A stretch of 16,563 nt of DNA from Candidatus Eiseniibacteriota bacterium. Its GTDB lineage: Bacteria; Eisenbacteria; RBG-16-71-46; JABDJR01. Position numbers and translations under genes: made by a program. Below, piece by piece: positions 1-7,988 of the stretch. The notes under the pieces are model-generated. The model saw only the letters and a list, made by a program, of their open reading frames with translations. It was not told the origin of the DNA and searched no databases. Within the stretch, counting starts at the first letter, position 1, and each line of letters opens with the position of its first letter. The stretch is taken from contig JABDJR010000239.1 of assembly GCA_013003415.1 (NCBI GenBank), forward strand, positions 1-16,563, in the 5' to 3' direction.

Positions 1-92
1 AGTCCGAGTACAATGAGTGCGTGGCGAAGGCCAAAGACATGATCGAAGCCCTCAAACAAAGCGCCGACTTGTCCCCAACATCGACTTCTTAA
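1..92 (+). CDS. pabB: C-terminus of a chorismate-utilising synthase, component I (PabB/TrpE type), partial
   Basis: Only the last 29 codons are present, read from base 3 and ending with TAA at 90-92. The peptide begins Ser-Glu-Tyr-Asn-Glu and continues Ala-Lys-Ala-Lys-Asp-Met-Ile-Glu-Ala-Leu. This resembles the final helix of anthranilate synthase and aminodeoxychorismate synthase component I, where an E-Y-x-E-x-x-x-K-A pattern near the end is usual. The next gene, 15 bp downstream, is a PabC-type enzyme, which favours PabB (4-aminobenzoate branch of folate synthesis) over TrpE. The assignment rests on a short tail plus context, so it is moderate only. The catalytic part lies to the left of the window. 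Confidence 0.5.
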   Translation, partial: SEYNECVAKAKDMIEALKQSADLSPTSTS

Positions 93-107
93 AACTCGGA
101 GCCCGCC

Positions 108-992
108 TTGGTTTTCCTCAACGGTAAGTTAGTCCCTGACCAGGAAGCGCTACTTCCTGCATCGGATCGTGCCATTCTGTTTGGCGATGCCGCCTATGAA
201 ACCCTAAGAACCTACAACCGTCGCGTTTTTCGCGCCCAGGCTCATCTCGACCGCCTTCGGTTAACCCTCAAGGGGATTGGGATTGAATCCTTACCCTGGG
301 ATGACGCTGCGCTTACCCAAGGCATCGAGGACTTGATCGACGCGAACAACCTTACCGAAGCCCGGATCCGAATGACGGTGACCGGAGGTGAGCACGACGG
401 TCAAATTCGACTGCGACGTACCAACCCTCCCTCCATTGTCATCACCGCGGTTGAACTTCACATTCCCGAAGCTTCTCACTATCAGCACGGTGTTCGCGTG
501 GCCACCTCCCAATACCCCATTCACAACAATTCGCCCCTAGCGAGGCTGAAAACCACCGCTCGTCTGGTCAATCTCATGGCCAAGGAAGAGGCGATCGAAA
601 ACGATGCTTTTGACGCCATCTTTCTGGATGACCAAGGGTTACTTTTGGAGGGAACCGCTTCCAACTTTTTTTTCCTGGTCGACGGAACCCTTCACACGGC
701 TTCCCTAGAGACTCCCATATTGGCCGGGGTTACTCGCGACTTAGTGATTCAAGTTGCCAAAGAGATCGGCATCCCGGTTCTTGAGGGACGGTTTGGCTTA
801 GAGAACTTGGCCGGAGCGGAAGAGGCTTTCATTACCAGCACCACCACGGAGCTCATGCCCGTACGCGAGCTTTCCCCTTATCGTTTTAAGGTTCCGGGGA
901 AAATCACCGGCCAACTACATCGTGCCTACAGAAACGTGGTGGAAAAGGAGATCGGATCCCGACCCACACCCATTCCAGGAGCGCCCGCATGA
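108..992 (+). CDS. pabC: Fold-type IV PLP enzyme, aminodeoxychorismate lyase (PabC) type
   Basis: The 294-residue protein has the class IV aminotransferase layout. It opens with a 'FLNG' strand, followed by 'FGDAAYETLRTY' (residues 25-36), where a D-x-x-Y/F-E element lines the active site. Lys148 in 'LARLKTTARL' is the likely Schiff-base lysine and Glu181 in 'EGTASNFFFLV' the residue facing the pyridine nitrogen. 'GVTR' (207-210) and 'STTTELMPV' (244-252) match the phosphate and substrate loops. The family includes aminodeoxychorismate lyase, branched-chain aminotransferase and D-amino-acid aminotransferase, which sequence reading alone separates poorly. The PabB-like tail just upstream makes the lyase, which yields 4-aminobenzoate plus pyruvate, the best guess. 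The start is TTG at 108, chosen because GGAG at 98-101 lies 6 nt upstream. The stop overlaps the next ATG by 4 bp, so translation is probably coupled. Confidence 0.72.
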   Translation: MVFLNGKLVPDQEALLPASDRAILFGDAAYETLRTYNRRVFRAQAHLDRLRLTLKGIGIESLPWDDAALTQGIEDLIDANNLTEARIRMTVTGGEHDGQIRLRRTNPPSIVITAVELHIPEASHYQHGVRVATSQYPIHNNSPLARLKTTARLVNLMAKEEAIENDAFDAIFLDDQGLLLEGTASNFFFLVDGTLHTASLETPILAGVTRDLVIQVAKEIGIPVLEGRFGLENLAGAEEAFITSTTTELMPVRELSPYRFKVPGKITGQLHRAYRNVVEKEIGSRPTPIPGAPA

Positions 993-3256
993 GCACCAAG
1001 ATCATCTTGATCGTTCTTGTTCTAGCCGCGCTGGGGTTTGGGTTCCTTGGCCTTTGGCAAGTGCCGGAGAACACGCTGATGGTATCCGACGGAGACCCCC
1101 CGAAGATTTACGAACCGGGGTTCCATTGGAGCCTTCCTGGTTCCCGACCGTCGGCTACTTTCTCCACCGCCCCGGTCACCTTTGAGTTCCCAGATCCCAA
1201 CGGGACCTACAAACTGTTCGACGCGGAAGATCGCGATCTGGATGCGGTTTTTTCTGTTCGCTATGCCATTGAGAAAGCCGGGGCTGCAGATCTTTACAAG
1301 CACTTCGGGAACTCCTTGGAAGACAGTTTACGGGCTCGCTTACGCACGCTTGCTCGGCCGGCTGCAGCGCGTCTCCCCGACAGCACCCCGAACTCACTCA
1401 ATGCCCTGCGTCAACGACTTGAAGCCCAACTCCGAATTCCGGGTTTAGATCTTTCGCTTGGAGTGTCGGCAAACTCAGAATCGGGTTCCGAGCGCACGCG
1501 CGTGCTTTTAGTCGGCATCGATGCGGGGGATTGGCTCAACATCGACCCCCTCTTTGAGGCGGGAAAACTGCCGAATCTCAAACTCTTGGTCGAGTCGGGT
1601 GTGCGCGCTGACCTCAACAGCCTACGCCCCATGCTCTCTCCTTTGTTGTGGACCACCATGGCCACGGGAACCACACCCGATCGCCACGGCATCCTCGACT
1701 TTCTGGCCCCCGATCCCAACACCGGCGACATGGTCCCGGTCACGCGACGCATGCGTCGTGAGCCCGCGTTTTGGAACTACGCTACTCAAGCCGGGCGAAC
1801 CCAAGGCATTGTGGGCTGGCTGGCCACATGGCCCGCAGAAACCATCAGTGGCCACATGGTGACGGATCGCTTCGGCTACCTTGCCTTTGCCACTTCCACT
1901 TCCGGATCCGAAGAGGGAATGACGTGGCCGCCGGATTATGTGGACGAAGCTCGCCCCCTTGAATCCAACCTCGAAGACTTCCCGAGTTCCTTTTGGAAAC
2001 GGTTTGCCAAGGTACCTGACTCAGAACTTCGGACCATGACTCAAGAAGGGTTCAAAAGCGGTGATCGTTTAGGCAATCTAGCTTTGACCTTAGCCACCGC
2101 GGAAACCTACACCCGAATCGCTCTGGATCTCCAAACTAAGGATCCGGACTTGTTGGTGGTGTACTACGAAATGGTCGATGCGGTTGGTCACTTGGTGATG
2201 CCTTTTTCACCACCACTTCGAGAAAGCGTCGATCCCGTTGCCTATGAGCAATACTCCGACTGCGCCGATGAATCTTATGTGTTCCAAGATGAGTTGCTGG
2301 GCCGCCTCTTAGAGAAGCAAGACCCCAACACCATTGTCATGTTGGTTAGTGACCATGGATTCAAGAGCGAGCACGAAAGGCCCTTGGGGTCAGCCGAAAT
2401 TCGAGGAGGCGAAGCGGCAAGATGGCACCGCTCCCCCGGGATCTTTTGTGTGCAGGGCCCAGGAATCCGAAGGGGCGTCGTTCTGAACGACCCCTTGGAG
2501 CTTGTCGACATTGCCCCCACGCTCTTAGCGCTCATGGGTCTTCCTGTTCCGGCAACCATGGAGGGACGTGTCGTAGAAGAGATCCTCACCGATGAGGGCG
2601 CGAAGCGATTCAAGCCTAGCTACGTTGACCGCGTAGATCTTCGCCCCGAAGTGTGGACCGCTCCCGCGGCGACTCAGCTTTCCGGAGCGGCAAAGGCCAT
2701 GCAGCACAACAACCTCGGCTTGGTGCTCGAGGCTGAAGGAAATCTTGAGGGAGCGGAACGAGAGTTTCGCGCGGCGGTCCAGGCCTCTCCCAAAGACCGG
2801 CTCGCTCGCACAAACCTCGGGGGCGTCATGGTCAAGACGGGACGCTACGAAGAGGCGGAGAGCCTCTTAAGCGCCACCATAAGGGACTATCCGGACAACA
2901 TTCCAACCATGTTCAACTACGCCCTTCTCCGGCAAAAAACGAATCGTTTTCAGGAGGCCGCCGATTTGTACCGAAAGGTCTTAGCTCGGGACCCGGCTCA
3001 CCTCGATGCTCGACTCAATTTGGGACATAGCTTGGTGCGTATGGGCCGGAACGACGAGGCTGAAGGTCTTTTTAGAGAAGTTCTTCGCCAACGACCGTCC
3101 GATGCCAACGCCACCTTCGGCTTGGGCATTGCGGCGGCTCAAAAACAAGATCTTCCCGGTGCGGCGGCTGCGTTTAGAAAGACGCTTGAGCTTGACCCCA
3201 ACCACGAGAGCGCACGCAGGAACCTGACCGCGGTTGAACAGGCCATGGGTAACTAA
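989..3256 (+). CDS. Membrane-anchored type I phosphodiesterase (alkaline phosphatase superfamily) with SPFH-like N-terminus and five TPRs
   Basis: A 755-residue protein in three parts. Residues 4-23 are a membrane anchor. Residues 25 to about 150 resemble the start of an SPFH/band 7 domain: 'VPENTLMV', then 'PGFHWSLP', then a 'DAVFSVRY' strand. Residues 170-530 are a type I phosphodiesterase/nucleotide pyrophosphatase domain. The expected metal ligands are visible: Asp178 (VGIDAG), Asp397 and His401 (DAVGH), Asp455-His456 (VSDHGF) and His480 (WHRSPGIF). By alignment to NPP enzymes Ser217 in 'LSPLLW' is the probable nucleophile. Residues 569-737 are five 34-residue TPRs in perfect register, each ending in Pro. 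The catalytic and TPR parts should lie outside the cytoplasm. The substrate is unknown; related enzymes cleave phosphodiesters or transfer phosphate or phosphoglycerol groups. The gene is translationally coupled to the aminotransferase (ATGA overlap), yet no metabolic link to it is obvious. Confidence 0.8.
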   Translation: MSTKIILIVLVLAALGFGFLGLWQVPENTLMVSDGDPPKIYEPGFHWSLPGSRPSATFSTAPVTFEFPDPNGTYKLFDAEDRDLDAVFSVRYAIEKAGAADLYKHFGNSLEDSLRARLRTLARPAAARLPDSTPNSLNALRQRLEAQLRIPGLDLSLGVSANSESGSERTRVLLVGIDAGDWLNIDPLFEAGKLPNLKLLVESGVRADLNSLRPMLSPLLWTTMATGTTPDRHGILDFLAPDPNTGDMVPVTRRMRREPAFWNYATQAGRTQGIVGWLATWPAETISGHMVTDRFGYLAFATSTSGSEEGMTWPPDYVDEARPLESNLEDFPSSFWKRFAKVPDSELRTMTQEGFKSGDRLGNLALTLATAETYTRIALDLQTKDPDLLVVYYEMVDAVGHLVMPFSPPLRESVDPVAYEQYSDCADESYVFQDELLGRLLEKQDPNTIVMLVSDHGFKSEHERPLGSAEIRGGEAARWHRSPGIFCVQGPGIRRGVVLNDPLELVDIAPTLLALMGLPVPATMEGRVVEEILTDEGAKRFKPSYVDRVDLRPEVWTAPAATQLSGAAKAMQHNNLGLVLEAEGNLEGAEREFRAAVQASPKDRLARTNLGGVMVKTGRYEEAESLLSATIRDYPDNIPTMFNYALLRQKTNRFQEAADLYRKVLARDPAHLDARLNLGHSLVRMGRNDEAEGLFREVLRQRPSDANATFGLGIAAAQKQDLPGAAAAFRKTLELDPNHESARRNLTAVEQAMGN

Positions 3257-3729
3257 CGGATCAGCCGCCTTCCATCTGTGGTGTGATTGAGCCTGATCCA
3301 AGCCTCAATGCCGCCTTCCAGCCAGTACACATTCGGGTATCGATACTTCTCCGCCGCCTCTCCCGCCAAATCATGATCCGTGGCCAGAATGGTTCCGTTC
3401 TGGTTGTAGACCACAATGGGGATTTGAGGGTCGACCAAAAGAGTCTCTCTGAGTTCCGAAAGCGTTTTTTGCTCAGCCGGAACCGCTCCGGGAATGTGCG
3501 CCTGCTCGTAGGCCAAACGCGCTCGGGTGTCATAGACCAACACCGGCGTTCCGTTTTCGACCCATGTGGCAAGGGTGTCCGGGGATAAGGTTTCAACCGA
3601 GCTTTTGATTTCACTGGATCCGCACGACACCAAAAGACAAACCGGCAGGGCAAAGAAAAGAAGTGGCCTCAGTCTTGGCATTAGACGGCATGGCATAAGA
3701 CAGCTTGGCATAAGACTCTGAAATGTCAT
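3253..3729 (-). CDS. Rhodanese-like lipoprotein lacking the catalytic cysteine
   Basis: With ATG at 3727-3729 the protein has 158 residues. The start is chosen because GGAGG (complement of 3741-3745) lies 11 nt upstream; an in-frame TTG at 3736-3738 would leave only 2 nt. The N-terminus carries arginines, then a hydrophobic stretch 'PLLFFALPVCLLVSC' ending in a lipobox (L33-V34-S35-Cys36), so it should be a lipid-anchored envelope protein. The remainder is one rhodanese domain: 'YDTRARLAYEQAHIPGAV' (residues 66-83), 'IPIVVYNQNGTILA' (103-116) and 'WLEGGIEAW' (136-144). The active-site loop normally begins with Cys after V-V-Y; here it is Asn109, so sulfur transfer is unlikely and a binding or structural role more probable. 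It is convergent with the phosphodiesterase gene, their stops overlapping by 4 bp, and divergent from mrfA with a 49-bp gap. Confidence 0.75.
   Translation of the reverse strand: MTFQSLMPSCLMPCRLMPRLRPLLFFALPVCLLVSCGSSEIKSSVETLSPDTLATWVENGTPVLVYDTRARLAYEQAHIPGAVPAEQKTLSELRETLLVDPQIPIVVYNQNGTILATDHDLAGEAAEKYRYPNVYWLEGGIEAWIRLNHTTDGRRLIR
3677..3716. repeat. Three 15-bp tandem repeat units inside a signal-sequence region
   Basis: The core GGCAT(T/A)AGAC occurs at 3677-3686, 3692-3701 and 3707-3716, exactly 15 bp apart. On the minus strand this encodes a five-residue repeat (x-Leu-Met-Pro-x three times) before the hydrophobic part of the rhodanese-like lipoprotein's signal peptide. Each unit carries an in-frame ATG. 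Because 15 is a multiple of three, gain or loss of units would keep the frame. Confidence 0.75.
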
Positions 3730-3778
3730 AAACTGCAAAACCTCCGCTTAACCCCTTCCCCCGTCGTCGAGGCTAACT

Positions 3779-6178
3779 ATGTCCACGGCGGAAGAAACCA
3801 TTCAAAGTGTGCTCGAAACTCTCAAGCACGATCCCAGTTACCAAAACCAACTCTGTCACGTCGAACACATCCCGGCTAGAGAGGCCCAGCATCGAGATGT
3901 GCTTCCGCCCTTGTCCCAGGGGCTTTGTGAAACCCTGTCACGATACGGCGTCAACCAACTCTACCGACATCAAGCCGAAACCATAAGCCACGCGCGAGCA
4001 AAAAAGAACGTGGTAACGGTGACGGGAACGGCAAGCGGTAAGACCCTAGCCTATTTGCTGCCCATTCTGGAAACGCTTGAGCAAGACTCTGGGGCCACGG
4101 CCCTCCTCCTCTATCCCACAAAGGCCTTAACTCAAGACCAACTCAAGGCCATGGGGCGTCTTCTTGCTCACCATCCTTCTTTGTCGCAAAGCGTCTTGGC
4201 CGGATCTTACGATGGGGATACCTCCGGAAGCGCCCGGCGCAAGATTCGCGATGAGGCGAATCTCCTGCTCACCAACCCCGATATGCTGCATCGTGGAATT
4301 CTCCCCTATCACGCCAAATGGCACCGCTTGTTCAAGAACCTACGCTATGTCGTCATCGACGAAGTGCACAGCTACCGCGGTATCTTCGGATCGAATGTGG
4401 GGCAAGTCTTGCGTCGACTCCAACGCATTCAGCAACACTATGCACCTTCCGCCAAACCGGTCTTCTTGGCCTCCTCGGCGACCATTCAAAACCCCAAACA
4501 ACATGCCGAGGCCTTGGTGGGCGCCCCCTTCGAACTGGTCGATCAAGACGGGGCACCCCGTGGCCCAAAAACCTTTTGCTTTTGGAACCCGCCTTATCTC
4601 GACCGCGCTCAAATGGAGCGCAAGAGCGGCAATGTGGAAGCCAAAGACATTCTTGTTCAGCTCATGCAGCGGGGCATTGCCTCCATTGTCTTTACAAAAG
4701 CTCGGGTGGTTGCCGAGCTCATCTATCGTTACGCCCGGGGCACCCTTCTGGAGCTGCCCGGTCTTACGAACACCAACCTCTCTGAGCGGCTCACTCCTTA
4801 TCGCGGAGGGTACTTACCTTCGGATCGTCGCGAAATCGAGCGTCGGCTTTTCAGCGGAGAGCTGCTGGGTGTGATTAGTACCAATGCCTTGGAGTTGGGG
4901 ATCGACATCGGGTCTCTCGACGCATCGATCACGGTGGGCTTTCCCGGAACCATCGCGAGCCTTTGGCAGCAAGCCGGACGAGCCGGGCGCACCCATACTG
5001 CGGCGCTTACCTTGTTTATTGCCTACAACGATCCCATCGATCAGTACTTGGTGCGCCACCCGCAATACTTCTTCGAGCAAACTCCGGAGAGTGCGGTCAT
5101 CGACACGGAGAACCCTTACATCCTTGCCTCTCACCTAAGTTGCGCTGCCTTTGAGTTGCCTTTGCGGAGTCAGGAGTCTGAGTTGTTTGGGGAGACTTAC
5201 CCCGAACTCATCGCTCTTATGAAAGATGTCGAAGATGTGGTTGAAGTCGACGGGAAAACATTTTGGTCTTCCCCTGAGTTTCCCGCCCAAAGCGTGAGTC
5301 TTCGCACCATCAGTGACAACACCTACTCCATTGTCGATGTCGACGAAAAGAACAAAGTCATTGGAACCGTCGATGCCATCTCTGCTTTGGAGTTGGTGTA
5401 TCCCGAAGCCATTTACTTGCATCGCGGAGAAACCTTCTTCGTTCAAGAACTCGACCTCGACAAGAAACTCGCTCGCGTTCAAAAAATTGAAGCGGACTAC
5501 TACACCCAACCCGTTCTCGACGCCTCGATTAAAGAAAACAACCTCAAAGAACAGCAAGCAAGCGGCACCGAAACAGTCAGACTTATCGACGCAACCGTGA
5601 CCTGGGCAACCACCATGCTAAAGAAGCTTCAGTTCGGAAGCATGGACTCCATTGGGTACAAGAATCTTGATCTCCCACCACAGCACTTAGAAACAGTGGC
5701 TTTGGCCTGGACACCCTCACCAAAGGCGGTTAGCGAAGTTTTTCCCTTGGGAGTCAAAGTGAGCGATGCCTTATCGGGGGTTCGGAATTTGGCAATTACA
5801 ATTTTTCCGCTCTTGGCCATGTGTGATCGCGCCGATGTCGGCGGCATTGTGAACGCATCCAACACGGGAAAACCAACCCTCTATCTTTACGACCGCTTTC
5901 CCGGAGGACTTGGTTTCTCGGAGCGCGCCTACGAAAACTTCACCGACCTGCTGCAGGCATGCTTGAAGTTAGTTTCAACTTGCCCGTGCGAAGCTGGCTG
6001 CCCTTCCTGTGTTGGGCTTGCAACCTTGCGTCCTCCCATTCACCAAGACCCCGATGCTTTGGGCGGTTATCCCATCCCCGACAAGCACGCAGCCACCGTG
6101 CTCCTACGAGGGGCTTTGCGCGGCCCTGTGAAATCAGAAGAGTTTAGTAGCTTCGCTTCGCGAAATGGCTCGCCATGA
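3779..6178 (+). CDS. mrfA: MrfA/YprA-type DEVH-box DNA helicase with C-terminal Zn-binding domain
   Basis: A 799-residue superfamily 2 helicase. Visible motifs: 'LYRHQAETI' (61-69, Q-motif region), Walker A 'GTASGKT' (83-89), 'YPTKAL' (112-117), 'TNPDML' (165-170), Walker B 'DEVH' (194-197), 'SSAT' (232-235), 'STNALELGIDIG' (367-378) and motif VI 'QQAGRAGR' (397-404). The C-terminal third carries 'YDRFPGGLGFSERAYE' (704-719) and a four-Cys cluster (Cys735, 737, 741, 744) typical of the DUF1998 region of MrfA/Hrq1-like helicases. In Bacillus subtilis MrfA, with MrfB, repairs mitomycin C adducts; length and motif order here fit that family. The ATG at 3779 follows GAGG (3769-3772) by 6 nt. The stop overlaps the mrfB start (ATGA), so the two are coupled. 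A role in repair of DNA adducts or crosslinks is inferred from family and pairing. Confidence 0.9.
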   Translation: MSTAEETIQSVLETLKHDPSYQNQLCHVEHIPAREAQHRDVLPPLSQGLCETLSRYGVNQLYRHQAETISHARAKKNVVTVTGTASGKTLAYLLPILETLEQDSGATALLLYPTKALTQDQLKAMGRLLAHHPSLSQSVLAGSYDGDTSGSARRKIRDEANLLLTNPDMLHRGILPYHAKWHRLFKNLRYVVIDEVHSYRGIFGSNVGQVLRRLQRIQQHYAPSAKPVFLASSATIQNPKQHAEALVGAPFELVDQDGAPRGPKTFCFWNPPYLDRAQMERKSGNVEAKDILVQLMQRGIASIVFTKARVVAELIYRYARGTLLELPGLTNTNLSERLTPYRGGYLPSDRREIERRLFSGELLGVISTNALELGIDIGSLDASITVGFPGTIASLWQQAGRAGRTHTAALTLFIAYNDPIDQYLVRHPQYFFEQTPESAVIDTENPYILASHLSCAAFELPLRSQESELFGETYPELIALMKDVEDVVEVDGKTFWSSPEFPAQSVSLRTISDNTYSIVDVDEKNKVIGTVDAISALELVYPEAIYLHRGETFFVQELDLDKKLARVQKIEADYYTQPVLDASIKENNLKEQQASGTETVRLIDATVTWATTMLKKLQFGSMDSIGYKNLDLPPQHLETVALAWTPSPKAVSEVFPLGVKVSDALSGVRNLAITIFPLLAMCDRADVGGIVNASNTGKPTLYLYDRFPGGLGFSERAYENFTDLLQACLKLVSTCPCEAGCPSCVGLATLRPPIHQDPDALGGYPIPDKHAATVLLRGALRGPVKSEEFSSFASRNGSP

Positions 6179-7047
6179 TTTCGGAAGATCCGCAAAGGAA
6201 ATCGAAGCTCGCTGTTCTCGATGCGCTTAGAAATCGAAGAAAGACTTTTCGCAAACAAACTTCTCTCTTCAAAAAAGAAAACTCGCCTCGTCGAACTGAG
6301 AAAACGCCTTCACCGATTCATGCAACCGAACTTCCCGGGCGCGAAGAAAAAAATGCGCTGGGAACCTTCTTAAGATGGGAGCAACCGCTTCGTCTGGACT
6401 TCAACTGGCTGAAAGATCTAAACCAAAAACGGAACGAGCTTTGGCCTCAGGAACAAAATGCTCTCGAAGCTCTGCCGCAGATACGCGCCTCCGATCTCCT
6501 TTTTTTTGACTTAGAGACCTGCGGTTTTGCCGGAACCCCACTTTTTCTTGTGGGGTGTCTTGTTGTCCATGCCGGAGAAGGCAGACTGGTCCAATTCCTT
6601 GCCCGCCACTACGGAGAGGAGGCCGCGGTGGTGCTGGCCGCCTCCGATCTCATGGGTCGTCATGGCCTGTGGATATCCTTCAACGGTAGGTCTTACGATT
6701 CCCCATTCTTTGCGGATCGGTGCCGTCTTTTTGGGCTCGAGCCTCCCCAACCCCTCGGCCACTTAGACCTCCTCCACGCCTCCCGCCGCCGATGGAAGCA
6801 TGATCTGCCAAACTGCCGCTTGGGGACCCTAGAAAGGTTCATTCTGGGTCTAAAACGCCCCCCTGATACCCCCGGAAGCCAGGTCCCAGCGCACTATCAT
6901 GAATTCGTCAAAAAAGGCGAAGTCTCAAACATCCTCTCCATCCTCCGCCACAACGCTCAAGACCTCAAAAGTTTAGCCCTTTTGATGGGGGCCCTCCCGC
7001 TGCATAAGCAAAAACAACTAAGTCAGCGAATGAACAGCAGGGGTTGA
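6175..7047 (+). CDS. mrfB: MrfB/YprB-type DEDDh exonuclease
   Basis: A 290-residue protein with a basic, poorly conserved first 60 residues and then an RNase H-like exonuclease fold. The DEDD residues are visible: Asp112 and Glu114 in 'FFDLETCGF', Asp175 in 'FNGRSYDSPFF', then His259 and Asp263 in 'RHNAQDLKSL' (an H-x-x-x-D arrangement, so DEDDh). 'LDLLHASRRRWKHDLPNC' (197-214) and 'LGTLERFILG' (216-225) match the conserved helical part of YprB proteins. The 4-bp ATGA overlap with mrfA copies the pairing of the B. subtilis mrfAB operon, where MrfB is the nuclease partner of the helicase. As I recall, the Bacillus protein is longer, with a C-terminal TPR part; this one ends soon after the exonuclease fold, so it is probably the minimal form. 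No clear terminator follows. Confidence 0.86.
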   Translation: MISEDPQRKSKLAVLDALRNRRKTFRKQTSLFKKENSPRRTEKTPSPIHATELPGREEKNALGTFLRWEQPLRLDFNWLKDLNQKRNELWPQEQNALEALPQIRASDLLFFDLETCGFAGTPLFLVGCLVVHAGEGRLVQFLARHYGEEAAVVLAASDLMGRHGLWISFNGRSYDSPFFADRCRLFGLEPPQPLGHLDLLHASRRRWKHDLPNCRLGTLERFILGLKRPPDTPGSQVPAHYHEFVKKGEVSNILSILRHNAQDLKSLALLMGALPLHKQKQLSQRMNSRG

Positions 7048-7224
7048 CACCTAACCGGCTGTAACAGTAGCTTTTTGACAGTTTTAGGCGGGGTTTTTTG
7101 ACTGCAACCGAGCCTATGCACCAGCCCAATTCTCGAAAGTGGAGAGGCCTTGTCTCTCACGCTTGTTGTTGTTTTGTATGTTTTCGAAAGTCGCTCGATT
7201 CGATTCCCCTTAAGGAGGGTGTCA

Positions 7225-7914
7225 ATGAAACGGTTCGCTATAGGTTTAATCATGGGAGCGGTTGCTCTCGGAATGGGTAGCGCCCAATTGGCTGAGGCTC
7301 AGATTGCGGGTCCCAAGCTTGCCTTACATGTCACTGGCCACGCCACCAAAGGGCGCTGCAGTACTGCAAGCCCCAATGGCACCAACACGGCGTGTTCTTC
7401 TTTTGTAACGCAGGGAAATCTCCTCACCTCCTACGATGTTTACATCGTCATCGCAAACGCTCCGGTTGGCGGAACCCAAGGTGTAACCTTTGGGATTCTC
7501 TACGATGGGGCCGCGGCTTCAGGGATCGGAGTCTTTGACTGGGTTGGTTGTGGAGATCTTGAATTTCCAGGCGGTGGCTGGCCAGAATCTGGCGGCGGCA
7601 ACGTTGTGACTTGGGCCACCTGTCAAATGGAAGACATCGGCGGCGAGGGTGTTCAGGCGACCGTTGGCTCGTTTTACACCTATGCTTATAGTAACGACTT
7701 TTATCAGATCACAAGGCGTGAATACGTGCCGAACCCAGATCTTCAGTGGTCAAGCTGCGCGTCTGGAACGTCGGACTTTGATCAATTGCAAACCGGTATC
7801 GCCTACTTCGGAGGCGCCACCGGGTGCAATCCGTGCTTAATTGAGTGCATGCCAATCGCCACTGAGAAAACCACGTGGGGTGGTATTAAAAACAAGTTAA
7901 GCGGCGGAGAATAG
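7225..7914 (+). CDS. Secreted Cys-rich protein of a tandem paralogue family, copy 1
   Basis: A 229-residue exported protein of unrecognised function. The ATG at 7225 is chosen because a strong AAGGAGG (7212-7218) lies 6 nt upstream and the paralogues start with the same Met-Lys-Arg; upstream in-frame TTG at 7150 has no such support. A signal peptide spans residues 1-25, with a likely cut after 'AEA'. The mature part carries eight cysteines (45, 57, 109, 133, 178, 201, 204, 208), an even number that suits disulfides in an exported protein. Shared landmarks with copies 2 and 3 are 'LALHV' (32-36), a 'D(W)xGCxDxExP' stretch (105-115), 'GSFYTYAYS' (148-156) and the C-terminal 'TTWGGIKNKL' (216-225). 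It is the most diverged of the three. The fold reads as mainly beta strand, without catalytic motifs I can identify. Confidence 0.8.
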   Translation: MKRFAIGLIMGAVALGMGSAQLAEAQIAGPKLALHVTGHATKGRCSTASPNGTNTACSSFVTQGNLLTSYDVYIVIANAPVGGTQGVTFGILYDGAAASGIGVFDWVGCGDLEFPGGGWPESGGGNVVTWATCQMEDIGGEGVQATVGSFYTYAYSNDFYQITRREYVPNPDLQWSSCASGTSDFDQLQTGIAYFGGATGCNPCLIECMPIATEKTTWGGIKNKLSGGE

Positions 7915-7936
7915 TTTAGGGGAGAGTAGCAAAGCT

Positions 7937-7958
7937 TGGATTACGATCCTGTAATCCA
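7937..7958 (+). other. Intercistronic stem-loop between secreted paralogues 1 and 2
   Basis: TGGATTAC (7937-7944) pairs perfectly with GTAATCCA (7951-7958) around a 6-nt loop. No T-run follows, so it is not a standard intrinsic terminator. It could stabilise or process a shared transcript of copies 1 and 2. Confidence 0.5.
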
Positions 7959-7988
7959 CTAGAGGGTTTGGTGTAACGGAGGAGAATG

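Noticed and set aside
7048..7110. Intrinsic terminator after mrfB (T-run at 7094-7099)
   Set aside because: No stem of useful length precedes the T-run; only 4-bp pairings could be found.
7150..7224. TTG at 7150 as an N-terminal extension of secreted copy 1
   Set aside because: It would bury the strong AAGGAGG site and add residues before a normal signal peptide; the ATG at 7225 matches both paralogues.
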